A DNA stretch of 64,000 bases from Fulvia fulva (GCF_020509005.1 NC_063022.1:1178001-1242000), one strand, 5' to 3'. Positions 24,044-34,875 are shown, counted from the stretch's first letter. Numbers and translations: made by a program. The notes: generated by a model not told the origin, from the sequence alone.

Positions 24044-25634
24044 CTAGAGCAGCAGCATCTTCTTCGGGTCCTCGATGTATTCCTTTATCTTGACCAAGAA
24101 GGTCACAGCTTCTCTGCCGTCCAGTAATCTGTGGTCGTAGGTGAGGGCGAGGTACATCATAGGGCGGATTTCGACTTTGCCGTTGATGGCGACTGGCTTG
24201 TCCTTGATGGCGTGGAGTCCGAGGACAGCGGTTTGCGGGAGGTTGATGATTGGTGTGCCCATGAGCGAGCCGAAGACGCCGCCGTTGGAGATGGTGAAAG
24301 TGCCGCCGGCCATGTCTTCGATGGTGAGCTTGTTGTCGCGTGCCTGAAACCACGTTAGCCTGTAAACTTCATGGATTGTGCTCAGGCAGAACTTACCTTC
24401 TTGCCGAGCTCTGCAATGCCCTTGTCGATGCCGATCATGTCCAAGCTCTCAGCGTTGCGCACAACCGGTGTCACAAGACCCTTCTCAGTCGCAACAGCCA
24501 CACTGATGTCGACGTAGTCGCGGTAGACGATAGTATCACCTCCACCTGGACCTTCAATGCTGGCGTTGACAGTTGGGACGGACTTCATGGCGAGGATGGA
24601 TGCTTTCGAGAATGCGCTCATGAAGCCAAACTTCACGCCAGTCGACTTCAGGATCTCATCCTTGTACTGCTTGCGCATCTCCATGAGCGCGGACATGTCG
24701 ACCTCGTTGAATGTGGTGAGCGATGCGGCGGTGTTCTGCGACTGCTTCAGGCGTTCTGCTATCCTCAGGCGCATGCGGTTCATCTTGACGCGGTTCTCGT
24801 TGCGGGCACCATATGGAGATTCGGTCTTTGAGCTCTGCTCGGTCGACTTTGAGTCCTCCTTCTTCGTGTCCTTCTTGGGTTGCGATTCCTGCTTCGGCTG
24901 TGGCTTCGATTCCTGCCTGGGCTCCTCCTTCTTAGGACCGGGCTTTGACTCCTGCTTGGGCTCCTCCTTTGGTTTCGATTCATCCTTTGCGTTGTGCTTC
25001 TCTTGGTCGCCTGATGCTGGCTCCTTTGGCTCTTCCTTTGCCTGCTCAGACTTCTGACCTGGCTCACCACCAAGCTCGAGCTTCACCAGATCCTGGCCAA
25101 CAGTGACAGTGTCCTCCTCGTTTGCAAGGAACTCCTTGATAGTACCAGCAGCAGGCGCATTCACGGCGACATCGATCTTGTCGGTTTCGATCGTTGCGAT
25201 TTCCTCGTCCAGCTCGACGTAGTCTCCGACCTGTTTCGAGAACTGTTTCAAGGTACCTTCTGAGATGGACTCGGCCATTTCTGGCACTTTGACGACTTGC
25301 TCTTCTGCGCATGCATGTTAGTGGTTGTCCGTCCTGCCTTCACAATCTTCCCATACCATAATATCGACTTGTAAGGCTAAATTGACGTAGTTGTACAGGC
25401 TGGAAAGGTTTCCTGTTTGCGGCTCAGTATATGCCTCATCTTGTGCTACCGACGTACATACGATGCGGAGAGAAGTGCTGGGGAGGTCTTTGACGATCGC
25501 GCTGAAATACAGAGTGTCCTGGTTCCGGTAGAGGAGCGTAGGAGCTTGCTAGAGGCAGCAGTAGACTGGCGGAGGAGAGCGGCTGGGCGCTGTGCAGGAG
25601 TCGCCAGCCGGCGAAGACATTGTGCGCTGGACAT
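24044..25634 (-). CDS. KGD2: dihydrolipoyllysine succinyltransferase, E2 of 2-oxoglutarate dehydrogenase
   Basis: This TCA-cycle enzyme of the mitochondrial matrix transfers the succinyl group from E1 to CoA. Four exons give 466 residues: 25634-25462, a 20-base microexon 25376-25357, 25304-24397, and 24343-24044. The microexon restores [17 protein letters not shown], the expected junction between presequence and lipoyl domain; without it the phase fails. The N-terminus is a mitochondrial presequence rich in Arg/Ser/Ala. The lipoyl domain has the attachment lysine in ETDKIDV. A long Lys/Glu/Pro/Gln linker (many KPKEEP-like repeats) stands where the short E1/E3-binding linker usually is. The catalytic domain ends with [12 protein letters not shown], containing the active-site His and Asp, and DPKKMLLL. 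It is divergent to NDUFB9. Confidence 0.94.
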
Positions 25635-25999
25635 GACCTGAGAGACGGCAAGCTGCCTTTGAAGAGCTCTCAGTTCCAAGTCGGTAGGGGAGTGTTGAAC
25701 GTGATGTGTTGGGAGAGAAGTGTGGTGATGTGGTCAGCTGCAATAGAGGAGAGCTCCAATCTTTGAGGTTGCAAGAGAACCGATCGGAGCCCATCCTTCC
25801 TCGAGCGTCACAGCACACGGGCTTACCCGCCCTCCGCTGCGAGGAACACCACCAACAACAGCTCTACCTGACGCTCACTAACAAGCACTGCACGCGCACT
25901 ACCACCACCACCGCGGCGACTACCGGACGGCTGGCGAAGGCATAGAGGTCGACAATATCATACTGAGCGGCCTCCTGGCCCTGCGACAACGACCTCATC
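25635..25999. promoter_or_regulatory. divergent promoter between KGD2 and NDUFB9
   Basis: The 365 bases separate start codons of two mitochondrial genes facing outward, which may allow co-regulation. The stretch contains CACTACCACCACCACCGCGG near 25899-25918. No named site could be assigned. Confidence 0.5.
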
Positions 26000-26463
26000 A
26001 TGGCCTCTAAGACACAAGTCCTGTAATGCACCCCATGCCATTGGCCGGTCAGAGCACCCTCTCTAACACAATGCGACAGCTCCCTCTACCGCCGCTCCCT
26101 CAAGCTGGCCCTTGACTGGGCGGTCCACCGATATATTTGGCGCGGTCAGGCACTGTACATCCGCGGTCTCTTCGAAGCGAATAAGCATGTCACCCAGCCG
26201 AGACAGCAAAGCGTACGATGATCGATCACGATATGGAGGAGGAGACATACTGATGCGGGATGACACAGGAACTGCTACAGCAGACAGAGGAGCTGTTGGA
26301 GAAGTGGAAGCACCCCGATCCCTATAGACCACCAACTGCGCCCGGCGGCAGCAAGTACGAGCGCAACTTGCCTGCTCCCATTTTAGAGCGTACGCATTGC
26401 GGGACTCTTTCGATACAGGACCATGCTGACGTGATCATAGCACCACCACACATGCACCTGTAG
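26000..26463 (+). CDS. NDUFB9: NADH:ubiquinone oxidoreductase B22-type subunit (LYR family, NDUFB9)
   Basis: This small LYR-motif subunit of the distal membrane arm of complex I was assembled from four short exons: 26000-26022, 26080-26212, 26269-26389 and 26441-26463, total 99 residues. The product starts MASKTQVLSLYRRSLK, giving the LYR tripeptide, and continues WAVHRYIWRGQALYIRGLFE and ELLQQTEELLEKWKHPDPY. The segment PPTAPGGSKYERNLPAP matches the PGG-x-x-YER element of NDUFB9. It ends ILEPPPHMHL. The first intron has a textbook CTAAC branch site. Both terminal exons are 23 bases, so automatic annotation could easily miss or truncate this gene. Confidence 0.86.
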
Positions 26464-26621
26464 AGGTTGGGGGAGCTGGGACGCGGCGTTGCAAGTGTAT
26501 ATATGGCATGAACAAGCCCCACGATGGGGCATTGAAGTTACTGTAAAGCTCCAGACTTTTGACCACCCACCCCGATCACATATACGGGCGATTTCACTCA
26601 CTCGCCAGGCGACCTTATGAA

Positions 26622-27905
26622 TCAAAGCCTGGGCCGCACATCTAGCGAACCATCGACCTCGTGGACGCGCGAGACTACCCATCCTCGAATGCACTCCACC
26701 AGCGCCTCGATCTGCTCAACGGTGTTGCCAGCGTGCAAGCACACTCGAACACGCTCTGTGCCCTCGGGAACCGTTGGCGATACAATACCTCGCACTACGA
26801 AGCCATGCCTCTGACAATGCGCCGCCAGCACTTTCGGCTCGGAGGAAAGCACTGCGAATATGGGCGAATCAGGACATGTCACCGGACCCCGTAATAGGCC
26901 TTGCAGATGTGCCGGTAATCGCAATGATGCTTGCATTTCAAGCAGCCGCTCATGTAGAGTCTGCATCAGAAGTAGCAGATTCCTGGCCAGAGGCTCGGTC
27001 CTGCCTTGCATGAGCCATGTATAGGATGCCCGGATTGCCGCAAGTGCTGGGTACGACATGAATGTTGTGTATATCATTGGCCTGGCGTAGTTGATAAGGT
27101 ATTTCCGGATTGTTGGACTGCACAGCAGTATCGCGCCATTGCACGCCAACGCCTTGCCGAAGGTGTGCAGCCGGACCGTGATGTCCTTCTCCAGACCCAA
27201 CTCACAGACCAGTCCTCTTCCCTTTGGTCCAAAGACGCCTGTCGAATGTGCTTCGTCAACGATGATGTGGCCGTTGCCTTTCGGTAGTAGTCGTTTCACC
27301 AGGGCTACGATGTCTCGCAATGGCGCCACATCTCCATCCATGCTGTACACGGCTTCAACAGCAATGAACACATTCTTGCTTCCCATCGTAACCTCTGCAT
27401 CCTCGCGCATGCAGTCCTTGACCACATCCCTTAATGCATGTACTGAGTTGTGCGTGAAAGGTACGGTCTTGCGAGCACGCGACAACCTCATCCCATCGTG
27501 AACACTCGCATGTATATACTCATCATAAACAATCACATCCCCTCTCTGTGGCAAGCACGAGAAAAGTCCCGTGTTGGCGTCGAATCCTGAATTGCAAAGT
27601 AGACCAGACTGGGCATTATGAAAGCTCGCTATATCCTGCTCCAAGGTCTCCGCGTACGTCGAATTGCCATCAAGAAGTCGTGATCCCCCAGATCCCAGAT
27701 TTACTGCGAGGGCGGGGTCTGACTGCAGTTCCTGAAGAAAGCAGGTACGGAGATCCTGCGACGAGGCTAGAGAGAGGAAGTCATTGCTCGAAAAGTCGAT
27801 GCTGCCTGGCGGGTTGGTGGTCAACTTTCGAAGCGTAAAGTTGTCGGCCCGTTGCTCTAGGCGTGTGGTGATGGTGTTCTCGAGGGCTGACAGTGAGGAT
27901 TTCAT
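26622..27905 (-). CDS. bioF: 8-amino-7-oxononanoate synthase (KAPA synthase)
   Basis: This PLP enzyme of the alpha-oxoamine synthase family condenses pimeloyl-CoA with L-alanine in biotin synthesis. It is a single exon of 427 residues from the ATG at 27905. Family features are SIDFSSNDFLSLASS, GSGGSRLLDGNSTYAETLEQ, the His of YDEYIHASVHDGMRLS, VYSMDGDVAPL, and HIIVDEAHSTGVFGPKGRG. The PLP lysine is in HTFGKALACNGA, where GKA replaces the more common SKA. The C-terminus is PRL, close to the peroxisomal PTS1 consensus, which fits reports that fungal KAPA synthase acts in peroxisomes. It is divergent to bioDA across 314 bases, confirming the pathway. Confidence 0.92.
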   Translation of the reverse strand: MKSSLSALENTITTRLEQRADNFTLRKLTTNPPGSIDFSSNDFLSLASSQDLRTCFLQELQSDPALAVNLGSGGSRLLDGNSTYAETLEQDIASFHNAQSGLLCNSGFDANTGLFSCLPQRGDVIVYDEYIHASVHDGMRLSRARKTVPFTHNSVHALRDVVKDCMREDAEVTMGSKNVFIAVEAVYSMDGDVAPLRDIVALVKRLLPKGNGHIIVDEAHSTGVFGPKGRGLVCELGLEKDITVRLHTFGKALACNGAILLCSPTIRKYLINYARPMIYTTFMSYPALAAIRASYTWLMQGRTEPLARNLLLLMQTLHERLLEMQASLRLPAHLQGLLRGPVTCPDSPIFAVLSSEPKVLAAHCQRHGFVVRGIVSPTVPEGTERVRVCLHAGNTVEQIEALVECIRGWVVSRVHEVDGSLDVRPRL

Positions 27906-28219
27906 GGTGATGAAGTACAAATAGTTATATTGTTTGGACCTACTGTATAGCTCTACTGCAGCAGATGTATGCTATGCCCCGCTTCCAATGGCTTCCCGGC
28001 AATAATCTTTTAGACTTTCGTTGAACATGCTCCCTGGTGGCAGGGCTGCACGGTGCACACCGACTTCGCCGTCTTTCGGTTCAGGCCGTTCTAACTTCTT
28101 GGAGCTTGCTGGCTTGGGAAGCTCGGCTAGGGTCTTGGGATCTTGTTGACGCATGGCTCTTGACATCCCTCACGTGGTTACCTCAATTCTCTTGTTGTTT
28201 GGGACGTAATGTTAGGAAG
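27906..28219. promoter_or_regulatory. bidirectional promoter of the biotin gene pair
   Basis: The 314 bases lie between the divergent bioF and bioDA start codons. An A/T-rich segment near 27912-27930 (AAATAGTTATATTG) is a TATA-like candidate on the bioF side. Shared control by biotin supply is an inference from arrangement. Confidence 0.5.
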
Positions 28220-30770
28220 ATGAGGCAGGTAGGATCGGTCTTGTGGCCGAAGTTGAGGGTGTTGCAGGTTTATGGTGCGAACACGGGTGTTGGCAAGACC
28301 ATCTTCTCGAGTATTCTTTGCCGAGCGTTCAAAAAGAGGTTGGATGAGGTGAATTATCTCAAACCTGTCTCTACGGGGCCTTTGGAGGAGGCAGATGATC
28401 AGTGAGTTATTTTCACGTGTTTATCCACCGATTTGAACGATATGGACCCGGCAGAGGGTGTATTGCACTGGCAATGGATGTTGTCCTCCACTACCTCAAC
28501 ACTAACACTAGCTGACTAAACACCATTTGATAGCCATATCTCGACATTGGGAACTGGAGTGACGACAAAATGCTTGTTTCAATTCGATGATCCAGTCAGT
28601 CCGCATCTGGCTGTTCGATCGGCGGGCAAGGTCAGTTGAACGGCAGGTTACGAAAAGTAATGGTCACTGACAGACGAAGCCCATCTGCGATGCCGAGGTC
28701 CAAACAGCCATTCACGAGGAGCTCTGTCGCCATGCGAAAGCACTAAACGGTATCTCGATAGTCGAGACTGCTGGAGGAGTACTTTCACCCTCGCCATCAG
28801 GAAGTTCACAAGCAGATCTATATCGACCATTCAGATTGCCAACGATTCTCGTCGGAGACCATCAGTTGGGCGGCATTGGAACCACAATCTCGGCATGGGA
28901 GTCACTACACATCCGTGGCTATGATGTGCATTCAGTAGCGTTGTTCGTGGAGGACCGGTACGACAACCATTCCTACCTCAAAGAGTATTTCGGTGATCGC
29001 AAGATCAACACCATTGCGATACCTCCACCGCCAGAACGCAACTCAAATGTTCAAGAAGATCAGAAGGCTATGAGAGCATTCTACGAGCGATCGAGTGGAC
29101 GGGTGCAGATCTCTGCTTTCGTGGACCAGTTCTTACTCGATCATGAAAAGCGGATCAGCGAGTTGTGCTCGATGCCGGAGGAAGCTGACCAGGCCATCTG
29201 GCATCCATTCGTGCAGCACACGGAGAGATCGAAAGACACGATCATGGCGTGGGACTCGGCGTATGGCGATCATTTCCAAAGCTACTCTACGAAACAGGAA
29301 GCGGCCTTGGAGGACTTCCCCGACAAATCGCTACTCACCCCAGCATTCGACGGCTCAGCCTCTTGGTGGACACAAGGGCTTGGTCACGGCAACCCGTCTC
29401 TTGCCCTGACCGCAGCTCATGCTGCAGGACGATACGGCCATGTCATGTTCGGTGGCGCAATTCACAAGCCAGGCCTCGACCTCGCGCAGACCGTGATCAA
29501 GAAGTCTGGCAACCCACGCCTCAGCAAAGTCTTCTACTCCGACAATGGCAGCACTGGGATGGAAGTCGCAGTAAAGATGGCGCTCCGAGCCTCCGTCGAG
29601 CGATACCAAGTCAAAGACCCAAAGAACGTCTCAATTCTCGGGCTGAAGAACAGCTACCACGGTGACACAATCGGCACAATGGACTGCTCCGAACCCAGCA
29701 TCTTCAACGAGAAAGTCGAATGGTACAAAGGTCGCGGTCTCTGGCTTGACTTCCCAACTGTGAAGATGCGAGAAGGCCAATGGCTCGTTGAACCTTTCGA
29801 AGGCGCACCATTCGAAACGCAGCTGTTTGGCTCTCTTAGCGATCTCTTCGACTTTGATCAGCGGGAGGCTGAGTACAATGCGTACCAGAAGTACCTCAAA
29901 ACCGCCATCTCCACCAAAGTCGCAGGAGGCAACCTGACGCTCGGCGCGCTCATTCTTGAGCCTATCCTCTTGGGCGCCGGAGGCATGATGTTCGCTGATC
30001 CACTCTACCAACGCTGCCTTGTCGAAGTAGCGCGTGAGTTCAACGTCGAGGAGCCGAGTGACTTCCTCGCCACTCAGCATTCTAATGAGGATAACCACGA
30101 CTGGTCCGGCATCCCCGTGATCTTCGACGAAGTCTTCACAGGTCTATACCGTCTCGGCCGTTTCAGTGCTGCTTCTTTCCTGGGCATACAACCGGACATC
30201 GTCGTGAATGCGAAACTCCTGACGGGAGGTCTGCTGCCGCTGTGCACCACGACTGCGAGCCAGAGTATCTTCGAAGCGTTCCTGAGTAACGACAAGACGG
30301 ATGCTCTCCTACATGGACACAGCTACACCGCTCACCCCATGGGCTGCGCCGTGGCGAACGAGAGTCTGCGTCAGCTCCAAGATCTTGACCGCGGTGGCGC
30401 ATGGGAGAACTTCAAGGAGGACTGGAGTCCGCGTGGTACATCTCATGGCGTGTCGTACCAGGGTAGCGAGCAAGCGTGGAGTATGTGGAGCTGGGACTTT
30501 GTCTCGAATGTCTCGCACAAGGCGAATGTGGATAATGTGTTCGCTCTTGGGTCCGTGTTGGCAATCACGCTGAAGGACCCGGCGGGCAGTGGATATGCTT
30601 CGACTGCGGCGACGGGGCTGAGAGACAAGATGTTGGCGGGTGATGGGACGGGAAATGGGGTGGTGCATTCGAGGGTGTTGGGGAATGTGCTGTACCTTAT
30701 GGCTGCTATGACAACGCCGGAGGAGACTTTGAGGGATTTGGAGGGGACGGTTTCGAAGGCGCTGGAGTGA
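28220..30770 (+). CDS. bioDA: bifunctional dethiobiotin synthetase / DAPA aminotransferase
   Basis: This fused enzyme carries out the two middle steps of biotin synthesis: amination of KAPA to DAPA (BioA) and ATP-dependent closure to dethiobiotin (BioD). Three exons, 28220-28401, 28534-28630 and 28674-30770, give 791 residues. The BioD half (about 1-265) has the P-loop GANTGVGKTIFSS, KPVSTGP, and TAGGVLSPSPSG with DLYRPFRLPTILVGD. The BioA half has WHPFVQHTE, DGSASWWTQGLGHGNPSL, YSDNGSTGMEVAVKMALR, GLKNSYHGDTIGTMDCSEPS, and FDEVFTGLYRLGRF. The PLP lysine lies in VNAKLLTGGLLPL, followed by GHSYTAHPMGCAVA. The fusion order D-A is normal for fungi and plants. The 3' end is only 38 bases from the convergent monooxygenase gene. 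Confidence 0.93.
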
Positions 30771-30808
30771 GAAGGTGGGATGTATATACAGTGTGTAGTC
30801 TCGACTGT

Positions 30809-32207
30809 CTATAGCTTAGCAGATTCCTCGAGGAAGACTTGCTGCACTTTCTTGATTTCAGCTTCGTGATCATGGTTCCAGAGCCAGATTTTGTTGACTT
30901 TCAGACTACGGACAAGATCTTGTCAGTAATAGTGTGCGGAATAGAGACTCACCAACACCTACCTCGCAGCGACCTTCTCCAAATCATCTTCAACCTTCGG
31001 TGCTTGCAAATCATACAGCAATCCGGTCACCCTCGACTCCTTCACAAGTCGCTGGCTTCGCGGCCTCCTCACCTTGTCGTAGGCTGAGAGCGCTCTCGGT
31101 ATGTCCTTCTTATTGTAGACAAGTGCCATAACTTGCGCCAGTATCAGGGCGTCTTCAACAGCCTGGCCTGCACCTGCGCCGTTGTGTGGAGTCGAGGCAT
31201 GAGCTGCATCGCCAAGCAAATAGACACGGCCTTTCGTGTAGGTGTGAGCGGGTGGGTGGTCGAAGAGAGCCCAAATGTCCCCTTTCCTCATCAAGCCGAG
31301 AATCTGCTGAGCTGGTGCTATCCAGCCCTTGAAGTCCTCAAGCATAGCCTCTTTATCCATCGGTATCACCCACTCGGGGTGTCTCCACTCACCGTCCTCT
31401 TTCGTCCCGAAGGCTACAGCGTTCATCGTTTTGCCGCCCTGGATCGGGAACGTCAGGATGTGCCCACCGTGCCCAACGTAGATCTGTGAGTTTCTGGCAA
31501 GCTCATCCCCCAAGACGCCTGCGGCTTCTTCCATGGGCACTAGGCCGCGATACGCGTACTTGCCGCTGACGACAGGGTACGTCGCTGGATCGTTCTTCCC
31601 AAGTACAAACTGTCGTACCACGCTCTTGATGCCATCGCAGCCGATCACTGCACTGTGTCGAGCTGTTGAACCGTCTGCGAAACGGAGAGTCACATCCTCT
31701 CCATTATCCTCCAGATCTACCAACCTCTTACCAAACCTCGCGATCTCCTTAGGCACAAGAGCCACCAGTTCATCCAGAAAATTCGCACGATGCACACTAC
31801 TCTGCCCTGTCTCACAATGCTGGTCAAAGAACCTCTTACCGTAATTCTGCCCGTCACTCATACTCTCCTCGCCCGCGCGGAACGAGAACCAGAACTGCTG
31901 ACGATCGGGCCAGGCGTTGTTCGTTCGTGCTTTCAAGAAGCCTGCATACATTGCTGGCTCGATGAGTTGGAGGGCGCGGGTGGCATTGGGGGCTAGCGAA
32001 ACGCCGAAGCCGAGCTCGGAGAGTCGCGATGCAGCTGGATCGCTGTTAGGGTTGAGGCATGGGAGATGTTGGTGGTGGTGTACCTTCGTAGATTGTGACG
32101 TTGATGGCTTGGTGGAGAAGACCTATTGCTGTGCAGAGACCGCCGATGCCGCCTCCTACTACGGCGATTGAGTAGTTTCTTGGGTCGGGCTTGTAGGTAG
32201 GCGCCAT
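30809..32207 (-). CDS. FAD-dependent monooxygenase (salicylate hydroxylase-like)
   Basis: This is a group A flavoprotein monooxygenase. Three exons, 32207-32084, 32034-30963 and 30905-30809, give 430 residues. The N-terminal Rossmann motif is SIAVVGGGIGGLCTAIGLLH. The DG motif region reads ARHSAVIGCDGIKSVVRQF. The second FAD motif is GRVYLLGDAAHASTPHNGAG followed by AGQAVEDALILAQ. The last exon adds SLKVNKIWLWNHDHEAEIKK to the C-terminus, a typical ending of salicylate 1-monooxygenase-like fungal proteins. No signal peptide is seen, so it is probably cytosolic. The substrate is unknown; salicylate-like aromatics are a family-level guess. It sits between bioDA and a serine hydrolase, and a link to biotin or its precursor is possible but unproven. 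Confidence 0.85.
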
Positions 32208-32872
32208 CGTGATGCCTGAGTCTTTCCACTGAGTAGACGGTCGCGTCCTGGAGCTGCTATATCAATGTTTCTCATGCAATCTGACGGTAATGAGAGCTGC
32301 GGAAACTCAGCCCACAAGATGCCCTGTCTACAGGATCCTGTCTTGTTATCGGCTCTAACGACGAGCAGGTCGAATCGACCTATACCAATGCGTAGACTGC
32401 ATGCCCGTTGTCAGACGGTGATGTGGTGTTGGTGAGGAGACGAAAGCAAGCTTCCCTTCCGATCCGAGCGGGTGTGAATCTGGCGAGCCGATGGACGCGT
32501 TCGAGCGTGTCTTTCCTCCTCGATGACACCACCATCGACATGTCATCTAGGAGCGCATCTTCGGCTGCCGAAGACCGTATGGAGCGAAGAGGCCATGTTA
32601 CGTTCGGCACGTTTGGGGGATCAATCGCCGGGTGCTCCACCAAGATGCAGCATTGCCGGTGTAGAGGTCACCTCAGCGTGCTCAGCTCCTTCGGCGACTG
32701 AAATAGGAACAGCAGGTCAGGTAACATTGCTTATCATTGCCGTCATTCTCTTCGTGTTTAGCTATATTGACGGCAGGACGACTTTACCAGTGGATACTGT
32801 GTAAGCCTGGGCCTTGAGGTACACGAAACGACTGCCACGAGCACTTGCAGACAGCCTGGCAGTACTTTGATC
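32208..32872. promoter_or_regulatory. divergent region between the monooxygenase and serine hydrolase genes
   Basis: The 665 bases separate outward-facing start codons. A frame at 32523-32804 ends with a hydrophobic run (TLLIIAVILFVFSYIDG) but has no good start and no family resemblance, so no gene is called. Confidence 0.4.
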
Positions 32873-33670
32873 ATGGCATCATCACCACTCTCACGCGGTC
32901 AAACGCCTCTGCCTGAATCACAGACTCTCGACAAGCCTCGAATATTGTGTCTACATGGCGGTGGTGTAACCGGCGAGGTCTTCCGACAACAAGCCCGATC
33001 ACTGATCAGACAACTTCCAGCATTTCGTCTCGTCTTCGCTGATGGTCCATTCTTTTGCAATCCGGGTCCGGGCATAGTACCGGTGTATCAAGACTGTGGT
33101 CCCTTCAGGAGATGGCTGCGATGGCTCCCGGAACATCCACCGATCGACAATGATGCTGCGATCGAAGAGGTCATGTACAGTATTGAGACGTGCAAGAGAG
33201 AGGACGCGGGAACAGGATCATGGGTGGGATTGATAGGTTTCAGTCAAGGCGCGAAGCTGTCGGCGAGTCTTTTGTACGACCAACAAATTCGAATAGAGAA
33301 GGAAGGCAAGGCGGACACGGACTACAAATTTGCTGTGCTGCTGGCAGGAAGGAGTCCGCTGGTGTCATTCTGTGAGCACAGCAGGAGTCCGGCCTGTGTC
33401 AATCCAGGAGAGATCAGCGAGGGCTTCCACTACGAGGGAGAATCACCGCACATCCTCAGGCTGCCAACGCTGCATGTTCACGGCCTGAACGATGATGGTC
33501 TGCATCTCCACAGGAAAATGCTGAAGCAGTATCACGATCCGGAAACGGCGACTGTGATCGAGTGGGACGGAACGCACAGAGTACCAATCAAGAAGGCGGA
33601 TGTACAGCCGATATGTGACTGGATCTACAAGAACGCTGAGGAAAATGGCGTGGATGTGCGAGATGGTTGA
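32873..33670 (+). CDS. FSH-type serine hydrolase (LovG-like alpha/beta hydrolase)
   Basis: This belongs to the fungal FSH family (Fsh1, ovarian cancer gene 2 homologues), which includes polyketide-release thioesterases such as LovG. The single exon from the ATG at 32873 gives 265 residues. The core is visible: KPRILCLHGGGVTGEVFRQQ with the oxyanion Gly run, FADGPFFCNPGPGI, the nucleophile elbow LIGFSQGAKLSASLL, the acid strand LPTLHVHGLNDDGL, and the catalytic His in WDGTHRVPIKK. No signal peptide is seen. Its place beside the biotin genes suggests a thioester or ester substrate, for instance a pimeloyl or related acyl chain. That idea is inference; LovG-type roles would equally suggest a polyketide pathway, but no synthase is nearby. 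Confidence 0.86.
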   Translation: MASSPLSRGQTPLPESQTLDKPRILCLHGGGVTGEVFRQQARSLIRQLPAFRLVFADGPFFCNPGPGIVPVYQDCGPFRRWLRWLPEHPPIDNDAAIEEVMYSIETCKREDAGTGSWVGLIGFSQGAKLSASLLYDQQIRIEKEGKADTDYKFAVLLAGRSPLVSFCEHSRSPACVNPGEISEGFHYEGESPHILRLPTLHVHGLNDDGLHLHRKMLKQYHDPETATVIEWDGTHRVPIKKADVQPICDWIYKNAEENGVDVRDG

Positions 33671-34189
33671 GGACGTAAAAGAGAAATTCACGACAGCTGA
33701 GCATGCGCTGCCCGACACGATCACTACGGCCGTGAATGGCCATGAGTTGGTATAGGACAACGACCATGACGTTCCTGAAGTGAATCCAACCTTCCGCAAG
33801 GGGCTTCTTGAACGCGGCAGGCTAGGAGAAGGCATTGTCTTGATCTGAGACACTCAGCATTCACTTGCGATTCTGCCAACAACGCCTTGTCAATTGGTAT
33901 GTCTCCTTTGTGGCTCGCTTCGCCAGGCTGCTGACCACGATAGTGAATGTCAGCGGGTATGGTGTCGTGTGTTGCGAAGCTCACAAGCGCTGGGAGGTTT
34001 ACACACCTTAGAGTCCATACATGATGAGACTCCTGTATCCTTCGTGTCTTCCCACCAGAACACCACAGTTCAACAGATCACAGCTACGGACCACTACAGC
34101 CAACATCCACAGCACCACCTACCGCGACACCGGATCAATACATTCATACCAGCAGCGCTTTCTTCCAGCCTTTCAACAACATCTTTATT
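33671..34189. other. intergenic region
   Basis: No gene is supported in these 519 bases. The right half should contain the promoter and leader of the small protein that starts at 34190. Confidence 0.4.
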
Positions 34190-34750
34190 ATGGCCCCCAA
34201 CGGGAGCATCGGCACCCACTGCTACCACACTCCGCCTTCCAGTCCTTCGGTTCAGCAGACCTCTTCCTCGTCCTCTTTCACACCTGGCGATCCTTCGGCT
34301 GATTCAAGCGGCGCTACTGGATGCCCCGTTTGCGCAGCTAGAATGGAGGAGGAAAAGGATGCCCTGAAGACCATGCTACACGGAATCAAGGTCTGGACTC
34401 AGACCAAAAGCATGCGTGAGCTGATCCCGACCCCAAACCGGCACGGATTTCCGGTGACTGGCGACGACATCAACCCCGACATCATTCGTGGCGCGTACAG
34501 GCTGGCTGGTGAAGTGCTCGACAAATGCAGGTTCCGTCTCTTTCTTCGCAAAGCGGTCAAGGAGAGAACAGGGAGTAAAGACAACCCTGCTGAATTCATC
34601 GACTACGACAGGGTACGGCTTTTGAGCGCTCAGGATGAGGCGCTCCAGGGGCAACGCAAGGAGTACGAGGATATCTTCGCTAAAGGTGTTGCTCAGGGCC
34701 GTGATGAGGCCTATGAAGAGGGCTACAAGGATGGTAGGAACAGTCTTTAA
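34190..34750 (+). CDS. uncharacterised 186-residue protein
   Basis: This single-exon frame starts at a clear ATG after a CA-rich leader. I do not recognise the family. The first 45 residues are Ser/Pro-rich and end with a CxxC pair (GATGCPVCAARMEEE). The rest is mixed and charged, with likely helices at TMLHGIKVWTQTKSM and YRLAGEVLDKCRFRLFLRKA. The last part is strongly helical and acidic/basic (DEALQGQRKEYEDIFAKGV, GRDEAYEEGYKDG). The EEGYKDG-type repeats resemble coiled or hinge segments but are not diagnostic. No signal or membrane segment is seen. Codon composition resembles its neighbours, which supports a real gene. Confidence 0.5.
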   Translation: MAPNGSIGTHCYHTPPSSPSVQQTSSSSSFTPGDPSADSSGATGCPVCAARMEEEKDALKTMLHGIKVWTQTKSMRELIPTPNRHGFPVTGDDINPDIIRGAYRLAGEVLDKCRFRLFLRKAVKERTGSKDNPAEFIDYDRVRLLSAQDEALQGQRKEYEDIFAKGVAQGRDEAYEEGYKDGRNSL

Positions 34751-34875
34751 GTGGTCTGCTGGATGACTTATATCCAGTGAGGCTATGAACCGCGATGAGG
34801 AACTTCGGGGGGTGGTGATCGATGGGTGCTGAGTAGTTGTTATAGCTCCCGAGGCCAAAATTGGTTCGAAGTGGG

